Part shown: positions 1-10,271 of the stretch, piece by piece | How positions within the stretch are numbered: position 1 is the stretch's first letter | Layout of the letters: every line of letters begins with the position of its first letter | Assembly: GCA_963082875.1 (NCBI GenBank) | Contig: OY720099.1 | Coordinates: forward strand, 16,783,066 to 16,847,065 | Direction of reading: 5' to 3' | Source: Corella eumyota | Lineage: Eukaryota; Chordata; Ascidiacea; Phlebobranchia; Corellidae | DNA: 64,000 bases | The notes under the pieces: model-generated | The model's input: the letters and a program-made list of their open reading frames with translations, nothing else | What the model was told of the DNA's origin: nothing | Database searches by the model: none | Translations under genes and position numbers: made by a program

Positions 1-140
1 CTGCTATACGTTTTGGCTTTTGTTTTATTCAATTAAATATTTATAAACTGCCAAAGCGAACATGAAATTGCGTGAGCTTACAGCTAAAAATATTCGTTCA
101 TCAAATTGAAAAGCGATATTGCTCTTTTGACCGCATTATA

Positions 141-270
141 CTACTGTACTGTAACACGAGGAAGGCCAAAACCAATTGGCCGTATTTCCTGTGCTATCAT
201 CAGATCATGCAAAAAACATCCTTGTACCATATGTTCAGTTGATTTTGAAGGGCGAAAAACAACTGCTTGA
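141..270 (-). CDS. Probable last coding exon of an unidentified gene (partial)
   Basis: On the minus strand a pyrimidine-rich acceptor ending in AG at 272-271 precedes an open frame of 42 residues that stops with TAG at 143-141. The frame starts one base into the exon, so it needs an upstream exon ending in phase 2. The peptide includes VVFRPSKSTEHMVQGC and ends GFGLPRVTVQ. An AATAAA lies on the minus strand at 29-24, where a poly(A) signal would be expected. I do not recognise the protein and could not find the upstream exon between 280 and 2,100. It may be a real gene end or a chance open frame. Confidence 0.35.
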
Positions 271-2162
271 CTAATAGGAAAAACGTTAAACCGCCTTTTC
301 GCTACAGCAAAACACTTTACGCATCTTTTTACTGCCTGTACAAATAAACTACATACTCGGACCGCAGTGCGCTAATGAAAGACACCCGAACTAAAACGTA
401 AACAAAACAACAAAAGGTGCGCTGTGTCGTTCCAACATGACGTCACAATTGGTTTAAAGCGTAGGGGAAATAGGAAACCTACGCAACACTTGGAATCTGG
501 TTATTAGCAGACTTTATATGGCCTAATTTAAATGGTTATTTACACGAAAATGACTTTTAATTTCTCAGTATATATTTTTATAGTTAAATTTTAAAAGCGG
601 AAACTGGCCATATGCGAAACTTTAAAAAAAATTTGCCGACCAAATTTTTCACGCGCGCTACGTTATTTGAAAATCCATATTACGCGTTAAATTACCCGTG
701 AAAAGACCGAATCTTAATACGAAATATCTACACAGAATTTCGATAGTCTTATCTATATAGCCACGGGACAGGTAAACATAACAAAAAAGGTCGCTTTTAT
801 TCTTGCTTACCTTTATGACATTAAACATTTTCAACCTTATATCCTGTGCTACATTTAATTTTAAGGCGAAAAAATGTGATTTTGCGGTCACCTTTCGTAA
901 ACGTGTGGCATATGTTACCTGTTCCGCGAAAACGATAGTAAATTATAAAAAATAAAATTAATTTTCATACCCGTTTGTTAACACGTTTTTATGTGTGTAC
1001 AAATGTCCTTAAATAGCGATATAATTTGTCATTTGATGTAAATTTAAATAAACGAGTTTATGAGTAGGCTGCATTTTTGCTAACCCAAAACAGTACCACG
1101 CAAAAACTAGTTCTTAACAAACTATACCATTCTAGCAATAGTATCTGCATGTTTTAAAAGAAATCCTTTTACTAAAGTAGCAGCTGAAACTTACTTAAAA
1201 CTTAAAACATAACCTGATATCTTTGACCTAAGATCTTAACAATTAGACTTTTTCTGTCAACCTGTTGCAGCTGTCTCGCGTTGTGACCATCTTATTTTTC
1301 TACTCGGGTTTCAGTGTTTGTAATCGTAAAACTACAATATAAACAGTTCGTGGAAATTGTCTTATGCTTTGGTAAAATATTTTTAGTGTGTTTACGGTAA
1401 TCGCAAGTTTTTTTGCGATTAAATGCCTAATAAACTGTATTTACATGCCTTATATATAACAAAACGTTTAAATTATAATGTATTAAATGATTTGATGTGA
1501 ACCTATTTTCCTAATTTTAGTTTTTTACGTTGCATGTTACTTCGTTTTAAAGTAACATAATATTTATAATCTTAAGATTTAATATAGATTTAGCTAAATT
1601 GGCATAACGCCACTGGATACATAAACATATTTTGGGGAAAAAGGATTGTTTTTGCTCTTTTTCGCCCACTAACGTAAAAAAATAGGAATCTAAACGAGCA
1701 CGTGCTCACTCACGTTTTGTTTGTTATTGTTTTGCACTAAAATAGTTTTAAAACTGATTTTGTTGCTAAATGTTTTTATTATTTGCAGCTAAAAGTTTTT
1801 AAAGCAATAACTATATAGTCGATGAAAGACGATGATATATTAAAAGTTGTTTTTTATTGTGACTGGGCATTGGTATGTTAGTTACAAAACTTTTTTTATA
1901 AATGTGTTGTTTACAAATTGGTATCTACATATAGGCCGACATGCCTAGGCTTTAGTGTTTAATTAATATATATATATATATATATAATCAGATATTGTAA
2001 ATAATTATAAATATTTCAATTTGCTAATGGTTATATTGCAGTATGCTTATATTAAATTTAATTGTTCCAAAATTTAACCATTTTTAATTACTTTTTTGAT
2101 ACAAAGGTAAATACAATATATTTAATAAATTTTGTAACTTTTTTGTTAACAAAAGTTTTAAA
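271..2162. other. Non-coding stretch upstream of DCAKD
   Basis: AT-rich sequence with no supported gene. It contains a CRE-like TGACGTCA near 438-446 and a TA microsatellite at about 1967-1985, and presumably holds the promoter and 5' UTR of the kinase gene. Only short open frames are seen and none has convincing splice signals. Confidence 0.6.
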
Positions 2163-2831
2163 ATGTTTTTGGTTGGGTTAACTGGGGGTATTGCATCAGG
2201 AAAATCGACGGTTTCAAAAATGCTAAATAATTTGGGATGTGTAATAATTGATGCAGACCAAATTGCAAAAGATATTATGTTAGTAGGAGAACCTGCATAC
2301 AAAAAGACAATTAAGATTTTTGGAGATCAGATTTTAAACGACGATAAAACAATTAACAGAGATATTCTGGGTGCCATTATTTTCAATGATACTCAAAGTC
2401 AAAAGAAACTAAATTCTATAACACACCCAAAAATCGCCAAAATAATGTTTTGGAAAATAGTGAAAAATTTCCTAAAGGGCAAAAGATATCTAATATTGGA
2501 TGTTCCTCTTTTAATTGAATCGAAATTTTGGTTAAAACTTGTAAAATATGTGGTGGTTGTTGATTGTAATATTGACATACAGTTGCAAAGGCTTATAAAA
2601 AGAAACAACTACTCCAAAGAGGAAGCTGAAAGTCGCATTAACAGCCAAATGAAATTATCTGAAAAGAAAAAATTTGCAACAAATGTTATCGATAATAATT
2701 TTTCGTTTTTCGACACAAAAAATCAGGTTGGCAAACTCCATAGCATGTTCAAAAAAACAAGGGGCTTTAGTTTTTATGAGATTCTATTGTGTGTAGTTTT
2801 GTTGTGTGTTTGGCTTAAATGTGTCTTATAA
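2163..2831 (+). CDS. DCAKD: Dephospho-CoA kinase (DCAKD type)
   Basis: A single exon encodes 222 aa. Dephospho-CoA kinase catalyses the last step of coenzyme A synthesis, ATP-dependent phosphorylation of the 3'-hydroxyl of dephospho-CoA. The N-terminus carries the P-loop GGIASGKST (residues 8-16), followed by the CoaE-family motif IIDADQIAKDI (about 28-38) and LILDVPLLIE (about 110). The length is close to the roughly 230 aa of animal DCAKD. The last 20 residues are hydrophobic with several cysteines, which suggests membrane association, but that is inference. The start is the first ATG in frame before the P-loop. SENP8 follows on the same strand 305 bp later; that gap is larger than typical tunicate operon spacing, so co-transcription is not shown. 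Confidence 0.93.
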   Translation: MFLVGLTGGIASGKSTVSKMLNNLGCVIIDADQIAKDIMLVGEPAYKKTIKIFGDQILNDDKTINRDILGAIIFNDTQSQKKLNSITHPKIAKIMFWKIVKNFLKGKRYLILDVPLLIESKFWLKLVKYVVVVDCNIDIQLQRLIKRNNYSKEEAESRINSQMKLSEKKKFATNVIDNNFSFFDTKNQVGKLHSMFKKTRGFSFYEILLCVVLLCVWLKCVL

Positions 2832-3136
2832 AAGTATAATATACATTATATTGATTGGGCTGTTTAATATATGGTATTTTAAGTAAATGTATATAAGTTA
2901 TTTTGTAAATGCAAGCATTTTAAAATTAATATTTTTGTAATTTTTTTCGTTACTGATTTTTTATGGTACATGAATTTTATTAAAACTGTCAATAATTTGT
3001 GTATGTTGTTTTTATTTAAAGCCGATCGATATATTATGCATCAATGGATTTTTTTAACTGCAACCAAATGCAATTTATATTTAGGTAAAAATTTAGGAAC
3101 AATTTTTAACGCTTGAAAATTTCTTGATTCTTTTTT

Positions 3137-4514
3137 ATGGATGAAATTATTTTAAGTTATCATGATTCTTTGTTAAGAAAATCAGATCTTCATTTTCTTG
3201 AACCTGGAAATTGGTTAAATGATAAAATTATCAGTTTTATGTTTCAGTAAGTGTTGTAAGAAGTAATATTTTGGATTTAAAAATGATATGAATTTTTAGT
3301 CATATGTTATTTTGATATATTGTATGTATGTAGTTAATAAATTATAACTTTTAATTTTTTTAGATATTATCAGGAAGAATTATTTAAAGATTATTCTTCA
3401 AAATTTTCATTTCTTGATGCGGACATAGTTCAACTTATTAAATTTTCAAATGGTAAAAAAAATTATTTTTTTATTTATTCTTTTTGATGAATAAACTATA
3501 ATATAAATCTTGATAAAGAAATTAAACAGGTGATGAAGTGAAGGCAATTTTATCTTCTCTCAATCTAGAGGAAAAAGATTTTGTTTTTGTTCCCGTCAAC
3601 AATAATTCTGAAACCTCGGTGGCTGGTGGAACGCATTGGTAAGAATTTTTTTAAAACTATTCCTATAAAACATGTTTATATTTTCAGTTTTTGTACTTGA
3701 TTTTTACTATATACACTAAATTAGCATCTATAATTCTGTTTTAAATCTATATAATACACATTCAGGAGTCTTGTAGTTTATGACAGAGACAAACAAGAAT
3801 TTTTACACTTTGATTCTCTTACTGGAAAAATAAATACTGAAGATGCAAGTTGTGTTTGCAAATCGTTATCCAACATTTTAAAAGGTTGGTTTAATTTTTA
3901 GATTTTAAAATGTTTTTAAAATTAAGATTTGTGTTATTCTGTTTAAAAGATAAAAAAGCTGTTACCTTGTTAGGTTTTTACAATTTTTTTGCAACTTCTA
4001 AACATTATTTAAAAATAAGATAAATATATATATTTTAAAAAATGGGTTATTTTTGTTACTTATAATTTAATATGTTATAAAGCAAGAAAATTGGAACCAA
4101 AAAATATGAAAACACCAATTCAGTCAAATGGTAAGTTTTTGTTTTTATTATACATTAATTTAAAATACTTTATTATCTAATACTTTATTATATAAATTTA
4201 CCAATATTACATTACTATGCTATGAAATGGGTAAAGGATTAAACAACTTAAAAAGGATATAAAATATGCATGGACTTTAAAATCTTTGTCATAGATAATA
4301 CACTCAAAAAAATTCAATTTTAAATTGTCCAAAAACGCAAAAATTTTACTCTATAGGTGCAGTTTGTGGGCTGTATGTTATAAAAATAACACAACTTTTT
4401 TGCGAGGCAGTTATTGCTGGGCACACCATGAACCTTAATGTTCTAATGCCATCTAATATTAAACAAGAACGTTTTAATATAAAGGACTTAATTTTAAAGA
4501 AATCTAACAAATAA
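3137..4514 (+). CDS. SENP8: NEDD8-specific protease SENP8/DEN1
   Basis: Six exons join in frame: 3137-3246, 3364-3452, 3530-3638, 3766-3884, 4083-4130 and 4357-4514, all with GT-AG borders. The product is 210 aa, against 212 aa for human SENP8. SENP8 is a C48 cysteine protease that matures NEDD8 and removes it from substrates. The start MDEIILSYHDSLLR aligns with the human start. The catalytic residues are present: His in GGTHW at the exon 3/4 border, Asp in LHFDS, Gln in PIQSN and Cys in GAVCGLYVI. The Asp usually found just before the catalytic Cys is Val here, which is unusual. The last coding exon lies 43 bp from the end of the convergent copy A of the nucleotidyltransferase-TPR family, and its 3' part was copied with that family (see 7745-7840). 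Confidence 0.93.
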
Positions 4515-4557
4515 TTTGAATTATTTATAGTACGGCATGCTGTATCATCATATTTGG

Positions 4558-6962
4558 TTATTGTTTTTTTAATACAACAAAAGAATTGAAAAAATTTAAT
4601 ATTTCTTTGCGCAATAATATTTCTCGATTTTCAAACAGTTCTTGATACATATCAACATGTTTTATGTGTTTTAAATAAGATAACCCTGATTTAAAATCTT
4701 TTAATCCTTCAAAGTGCTGTTTAGCTTCTTGTTTTTTGCCAAACATTTGCAAGCATAATCCTATCTGGACAGAGCACACAACTGTAGCATTTATCCATAG
4801 TGTAAGTTCTTCTTCGGTAAAGTTTTTCATTTTTTCACAATTATTTAAAGTCTCTTCTCTAATTTTTAGCTCCTTATAAAAGTAAACTAATGCTTCATCT
4901 AGTTTTTGAAGTTGTATATTGCAGCCCCCAAGAACACCATACAGTTGTACCAATTTTGTTATGTCCTCTAAATTATCCGAAGTAAAAAACTTGATATGCT
5001 TATCAAGTGCTAATTTATAAAATGCCACTGATTTTTCTGGCATTTTGAGTTTATAATAATATTCTGCAATTTGAGAGCAACAGTCTACAAACTCAAAAAA
5101 ATTTGATTCGTCTATTGCTATATTTTGAAGAGCTTCTAAATTTTTTAGATAACAATCCAATGTATCTTGAAATCCACTTATATGAGCTGAATTGATTGCT
5201 AACATTTTATAACAATAAGCAACCTCTCTTTTACTATATAATGCAACTTCTTCATATTTTTTCACAGATTTTTGATAAAAACTTGTTGATTTTTCAAACT
5301 GGCCCATGTGAAAATAACAAAGAGCAATAAAGCTTAGATTGTAAGCAACTTTTTTAATATCTGAACTGTTGAGGTCAAAATTCTCTTGTGTAAAATCAAT
5401 CGCTTTTTGAAAATGCTTTAAACTAAAATAACAATGTTGTTGCGATTTTACAAACCAATCGTTATTGTACATATCATCGGAAAAGATAATTTGATTAAAA
5501 TTATTTACCTTTATACTTTTTTGAAACCCAGATATTGTTGCGAAACAAATTGCCATGGTAGTAGGTCCAATCGTCCCAACAAAATTTTCATCATCCATTT
5601 TCATTTTTAAGTAGTCGTGCTGACTTTTTTCTTTTGAGTAAACTTTTTGTCGAACTTCACATGATATTGCAACAGCAAATTCAAGTTTTTGTGCGTCTAC
5701 AGCCTTTAGTAAACCCTTTTGAACAAGTTCTGAAATAATTTCAAAACTGGAAATTGATTTAAGATTGTGACTCTTTGCTATAAGGGATAAAAACATAGAA
5801 ATAGTTCTATATATTGCTCTTTTTACATCAACTAAGCCAATCAGTAATATATTTTCGATATAATCTGTACAGTCAAATGATTTTTTAAAGCTTTGAAATT
5901 CTGTGGTTATTTGCTTCAAAAAATCTGTATTTTGCACCTGAAGACTTTGCAACTTCTCATCTGCTTTCTTTTTAAATTCTTTGTAAATACTTTGATCACC
6001 AAATACAAAGCAATTTTGTGCCAAAATACGTGCAAAATGGACACCGTTATCCTTGTCATTTTTATCATTCAAACAGTTTACCATTTCATTTATTGGTTTA
6101 ATTAATTCTGACTTGCAAGGCCCTAATTGGCGTCCAATCGCATTTTTACTTGCATTGTCATCAAAGCCATCAGGGCAAATACCTAAAGGTAAGTAATCAA
6201 AGAACCACCTATTACTTATTGTTGGAATTGCTGCAAAAGGTATAATCATTTCTCCAAAATTGATTAAAATCAGAAGAACAATAACTGAAAACCATCGGAA
6301 ATATTCTAAGATTTCTTGATAGTTTTGTTCATGTTGAATCCCTTTTTCTAAAATGATAACATTTTCAAAATCGGAAAATAAAGTAACTTCTTTACGTGCT
6401 AATGACCCCATTCCAATAAGAGCAAATTGACAAGGTGGTTTACCAAGAGCTTTAATTGAAACTTTTGACACTTTTCTTATAAAGTTTAAAAAATCTTCAG
6501 TCACATTCATTTGCATAAATTTTACTTCTTGTATCTTGAATTTCTCCAATAATAGAAATTTATCATTACTAATATCATCAGGTATTATAACCAAATTGTT
6601 TAGATTTGTATCTAACATTGTACGCATATTTTTCACCTCATTGTATATTTGATTTGATATTTTAACCAAATTCACATCTTCTGTGCATTTGATAATTTTA
6701 ATATTTCACAACAAAGTCTTTCTAAATCATCTATAAATTTAGAGTTTGGGTTTCTTTTTATGGCAGCATGTAACAACACTGCACTCTGAAGCAAACTTAT
6801 TTTGTTTGGAGATTTTTGCTTGTACACCATACCTAGTTTGTGAATTATAAAAGCCGAATTTTTTGGATTTATCTCTATCTTATCAGGTCCACAGCCTTTT
6901 TTTAACTTTTCTATTAAAATATCTTCATCAAAATCTTCTTCAACTGCCTTAAACTTGTCCAT
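4558..6962 (-). pseudogene. Nucleotidyltransferase (DUF294-like)-TPR protein, copy A, frameshifted
   Basis: Intronless paralogue of copies B and C. Residues 1-96 (6962-6672) match the N-terminal helical domain of B. After AQK the frame meets a stop, because A is 4 nt shorter than B and C near 6676-6681. The downstream frame (6675-4558, about 705 residues) is fully open. It carries the whole nucleotidyltransferase core, with GMGSLARKEVTLFSDFE and a DUF294_C-like helical domain, followed by TPR repeats. With one lesion and an otherwise clean frame this is a recent pseudogene, an assembly error, or a gene using the internal ATG at MRTML as its start. Most of A resembles B, but the MRTMLDTNLNNLVIIPDD segment is identical to C. 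It is convergent with SENP8. Confidence 0.8.
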
Positions 6963-7744
6963 ACTTTTAAAATGTTAATTTTTTGAAAAATAAGTTGTTA
7001 TAATTTTAATTTCGTGTAACTTAAATAAGCAGCAAACTTTCAACTAAATTTGTTGTATAAGCTTAATTTAAATATAACTTAAGCATAACTTTCCAGTTAG
7101 TAATGATGTATTTACAATGAGTCAGTTTTTCAATATTTATTTTGATAACACTAATCCACAAAAGAGCATTTTCTCTCTCTTGTAAATTGCTTCGTAATCA
7201 TTTAACTTTTAAGTGTTTGATTTTATATTTGGCCTGGGCATAGTGGCGCCTATAAAAGGTATGCGAGTCATTCAGCATACCTCAGCTTTTTCCTTAATAC
7301 AAAATATTCAGCAAAAAAATTTCAATAGTTTAATTTTGGTAACATGTTTTATTTATTATATGCGTTAAAAAATCTCTTTATTATAGGCGTTTTTAAACAA
7401 TTTTAAAACATTAAATGCGGGCAAATTGGTATCGCATTAAAAATTTTTATAAGCAACAGTTATAAATCATGTTAAGTTTTTATTGTTAATGTTAAGTTTT
7501 AAACTGGTAATTTTTATGCTTAGTGAAAATATATTATTGTGCTACCAAATAAGCGTGCCTATTTATAAAAAGCGCTTGGTTAAGTTATATTTTACTGAAT
7601 TATTTACAATTAAAATCAAACCAAGTTTAAAGGATTTAATTCTACTATGTATAAAAAAGCAATAAGAGTTTTACAATCTTTTTTAATTACTAGAAAACTT
7701 AGTTTATTAAGGTTAAATATATAACTTTTTGTAATTAACAAGTT
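6963..7744. other. Duplicated 5' flank of copy A
   Basis: There is no supported gene. Parts of this stretch recur elsewhere in the cluster: about 7241-7400 resembles 10521-10690 upstream of copy B (both share CATACCTCA), and about 7505-7760 resembles 11640-11970. The repeats mark a tandem duplication unit of roughly 3.3 kb. A 60-codon open frame at 7483-7665 is not conserved as protein in the other copy and was not called. Confidence 0.6.
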
Positions 7745-7840
7745 CTAACAATATATAGTGCTTTGATGCCGTCTAATATTAATTATCAACGCTTTTATAT
7801 TATAAACCTAATTCGAAAAAATCGAACAAGTTTATATAAA
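7745..7840 (+). pseudogene. Relic of the SENP8 last exon
   Basis: The segment beginning ATGCCGTCTAATATTAA reads MPSNINYQRFYIINLIRK. It lines up with the C-terminus of SENP8 encoded at about 4447-4514, MPSNIKQERFNIKDLILK. The DNA beyond it, which includes GCATGCTG or CCATGCTG and a run of T, also aligns into the ends of copies A and B. Upstream SENP8 exons are absent, so this is a dead fragment carried along when the A/B unit was duplicated. It is not a gene. Confidence 0.8.
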
Positions 7841-7874
7841 TGTTTTCATGCCATGCTGTTTTACACTTTTGGTA

Positions 7875-10271
7875 TTATTTTTTTAATATGACAAAGGAAT
7901 TAAAATAATTAAACATTTCCTTTTGTTTTAAAGTTTTTCGGTTCTCAAACAGTTCTTGATACATACCATTGTATTTTAAATAAGAAAACCCTTGGAACTT
8001 CATATTTTTTACTCTTTTAAAGTACTGTTCAGCTTCTAGTTTTCTGCCCAATATTCCCAAGCAACACCCTAGTTGGGCATAACAAAGAGTTGTAGAATTT
8101 TTCCATTGTGTTAGTTCTTTTTCTGTAAAGTTTTTAATTTGTTCACAATTATTTAAAGTCTCTTCTCTGATTTTAAGTTCACTTTGAAAGCAATCTAAAG
8201 CTTTCTCTTGTTTTTGAACTTGAGTGTAACAACCCCCAAGAACACTATAGAGTTGTACCAATTGTGTTATTTCTTCTAAATTATCTGAAGTAAAAAACTT
8301 GATATGTTTATCAAGTGCTAATTTAGAAAATGCCAATGATTTTTCTGGCATATTAAGTGTATGATAACATCCTGTAATCTGAGAGCAGCAGTTTACATAC
8401 TTATCAAAATTTGATTTGTCTATTTCTATATTTTGGAGAGCTTCTAAATTTTTTAGATAATAATCCAATGCATTTTTAAATCCACTTATGTGTGCTTCAT
8501 TGATTCCTAACATGTTATAACAATTAGCAACCTCTATACTATATAGTGCAACTTGTTCATATTTTTTTACAGATTTTAGATAAAAGATTTTTGATTTTTC
8601 AAACTGGCCCATGTTAAAATAACAAAGAGCAATAAAGCTCAGATTGTAAGCAACTTCTTTAATATCTGAACTCTTGAGGTCAAAATTCTCTTGTGTAAAA
8701 TCAATCGCTTTTTGATAATGCTTTAAACCAAAATAACAATGTTGTTGTGACTTAAGAAACCAATTGTGATTGTACATATCATCGGAAAAGATAATTTGAC
8801 CAAAATTATTTACCTTTATACTTTTTTGAAACCCAGATATTGTTGCAAAACAAATTGCCATGCTAGTAGGTCCAATCGTCCCAACAAAATTTTCATCATC
8901 CATTTTCATTTTTAAGTAGTCGTGCTGACTTTTTTCTTTTGAGTAAACTTTTTGTCGAACTTCACATGAAATTGCAACAGCAAATTCAAGTTTTTGTGCA
9001 TCTTCAGCCTTAAGTAAACCCTTTTGAACCAGTTCTGATATAATTTCAAAACTAGAAATTGATTTAAGATTGTGACTCTTTGCTATAAGGGATAAAAACA
9101 TAGAAATAGTTCTATATATTGCTCTTTTTACATCAACTAAGCCAACCAGTAATATATTTTCGATATAATCTATACAGTCAAATGATTTTTTAAAGCTTTG
9201 AAATTCTGTGGTTATTTGCTTCAAAAAATCTGTATTTTGCACCTGAAGACTTTGCAACTTCTCATCTGCTTTCTCTTTAAATTGTTTGTAAATACTTTGA
9301 TCACCAAATACAAAGCAATTTTGTGCCAAAATACTTGCAAAATGGACACCATTATCCTTATCGTTTTTATCATCCAAACAGTTTACCATTTCATTTATTG
9401 GTTTAATTAATTCTGACTTGCAAGGCCCTAATTGGCGTCCAATCGCATTTTTACTTGCATTGCCATCAAAGCCATCAGGGCAAATACCTAAAGGTAAGTA
9501 ATCAAAGAACCACTTATTACTTATTGTTGGAATTGCTGCAAAAGGTATAATCATTTCTCCAAAATTGATTAAAAGTAAAAGCACAATAACTGAAAACCAT
9601 CGGAAATATTCTAAGATTTCTTGATAGTTTTGTTCATGTTGAATCCCTTCTTCTAAAATGATAACATTTTCAAAATCGGAAAATAGAGTAACTTCCTTAC
9701 GTGCTAGTGACCCCATTCCAATAAGAGCAAACTGGCAAGGTGGTTTACCAAGAGTTTCAATTGAAACTTTTGACACTTTTCTTATAATGTTTAAGAAATC
9801 TTCAGTCACATTCATTTGCATATCTTTTACTTCTTGTATTTTTAATGTTCTCATTCTTTTAAAATCATTATTTTTGATATCATTAGGTAATTTTACTAAA
9901 TTGTTAAGATTATTTTCTAATTTGGTTCGCATATTTTTTACTTCGTCGTATATTTGATTTGATATTTTAACCAAATTCACATCTTGCTTTTGTGCTTTTG
10001 AAAATTTCAATATTTCACAACAAAGTCTTTCTAAATCATCTATAAATTTAGTGTTTGGGTTTCTTTTTATGGCAGCATTTAGCAACACTGCGCTCTGAAG
10101 CAAACTTATTTTGTTTGAAGATTTTTGCTTGTACACCAAACCTAGTTTGTGAATTATGTTAGCAGAAGATTTTGGATTAATTTCTTTCTTATCAGGTCCA
10201 CAGCTTTGCTTTAATTTCTCTATTAAAGCATCTTCATCAAAAACTTCTTGAACTGCCTCAAACTTCTCCAT
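7875..10271 (-). CDS. Nucleotidyltransferase (DUF294-like)-TPR protein, copy B
   Basis: Intronless frame of 798 aa. Residues 1-95 form a conserved helical domain, and about 97-175 is a further helical linker. Residues 181-280 match the DUF294/GlnD nucleotidyltransferase core, with GMGSLAR (185-191), E193 and SDFE (198-201). The usual D-x-D is D-x-E here. Residues 376-445, VDVKRAIYRTISMFLSLIAK and onward, match the helical DUF294_C domain. From about 505 to 745 there are helical pairs of kinesin-light-chain-like TPR type. DUF294 proteins are predicted template-free nucleotidyltransferases whose substrate is unknown. No signal peptide or membrane anchor is seen, so a cytosolic role is inferred. 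Lack of introns beside intron-rich neighbours suggests an old retroposition or single-exon ancestor. B lies head to tail with A. Confidence 0.88.
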   Translation of the reverse strand: MEKFEAVQEVFDEDALIEKLKQSCGPDKKEINPKSSANIIHKLGLVYKQKSSNKISLLQSAVLLNAAIKRNPNTKFIDDLERLCCEILKFSKAQKQDVNLVKISNQIYDEVKNMRTKLENNLNNLVKLPNDIKNNDFKRMRTLKIQEVKDMQMNVTEDFLNIIRKVSKVSIETLGKPPCQFALIGMGSLARKEVTLFSDFENVIILEEGIQHEQNYQEILEYFRWFSVIVLLLLINFGEMIIPFAAIPTISNKWFFDYLPLGICPDGFDGNASKNAIGRQLGPCKSELIKPINEMVNCLDDKNDKDNGVHFASILAQNCFVFGDQSIYKQFKEKADEKLQSLQVQNTDFLKQITTEFQSFKKSFDCIDYIENILLVGLVDVKRAIYRTISMFLSLIAKSHNLKSISSFEIISELVQKGLLKAEDAQKLEFAVAISCEVRQKVYSKEKSQHDYLKMKMDDENFVGTIGPTSMAICFATISGFQKSIKVNNFGQIIFSDDMYNHNWFLKSQQHCYFGLKHYQKAIDFTQENFDLKSSDIKEVAYNLSFIALCYFNMGQFEKSKIFYLKSVKKYEQVALYSIEVANCYNMLGINEAHISGFKNALDYYLKNLEALQNIEIDKSNFDKYVNCCSQITGCYHTLNMPEKSLAFSKLALDKHIKFFTSDNLEEITQLVQLYSVLGGCYTQVQKQEKALDCFQSELKIREETLNNCEQIKNFTEKELTQWKNSTTLCYAQLGCCLGILGRKLEAEQYFKRVKNMKFQGFSYLKYNGMYQELFENRKTLKQKEMFNYFNSFVILKK

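Noticed and set aside
658-891. 77-codon minus-strand open frame upstream of DCAKD, with a possible GTAAGC donor
   Set aside because: There is no ATG start, and its phase does not fit the terminal exon at 141-270.
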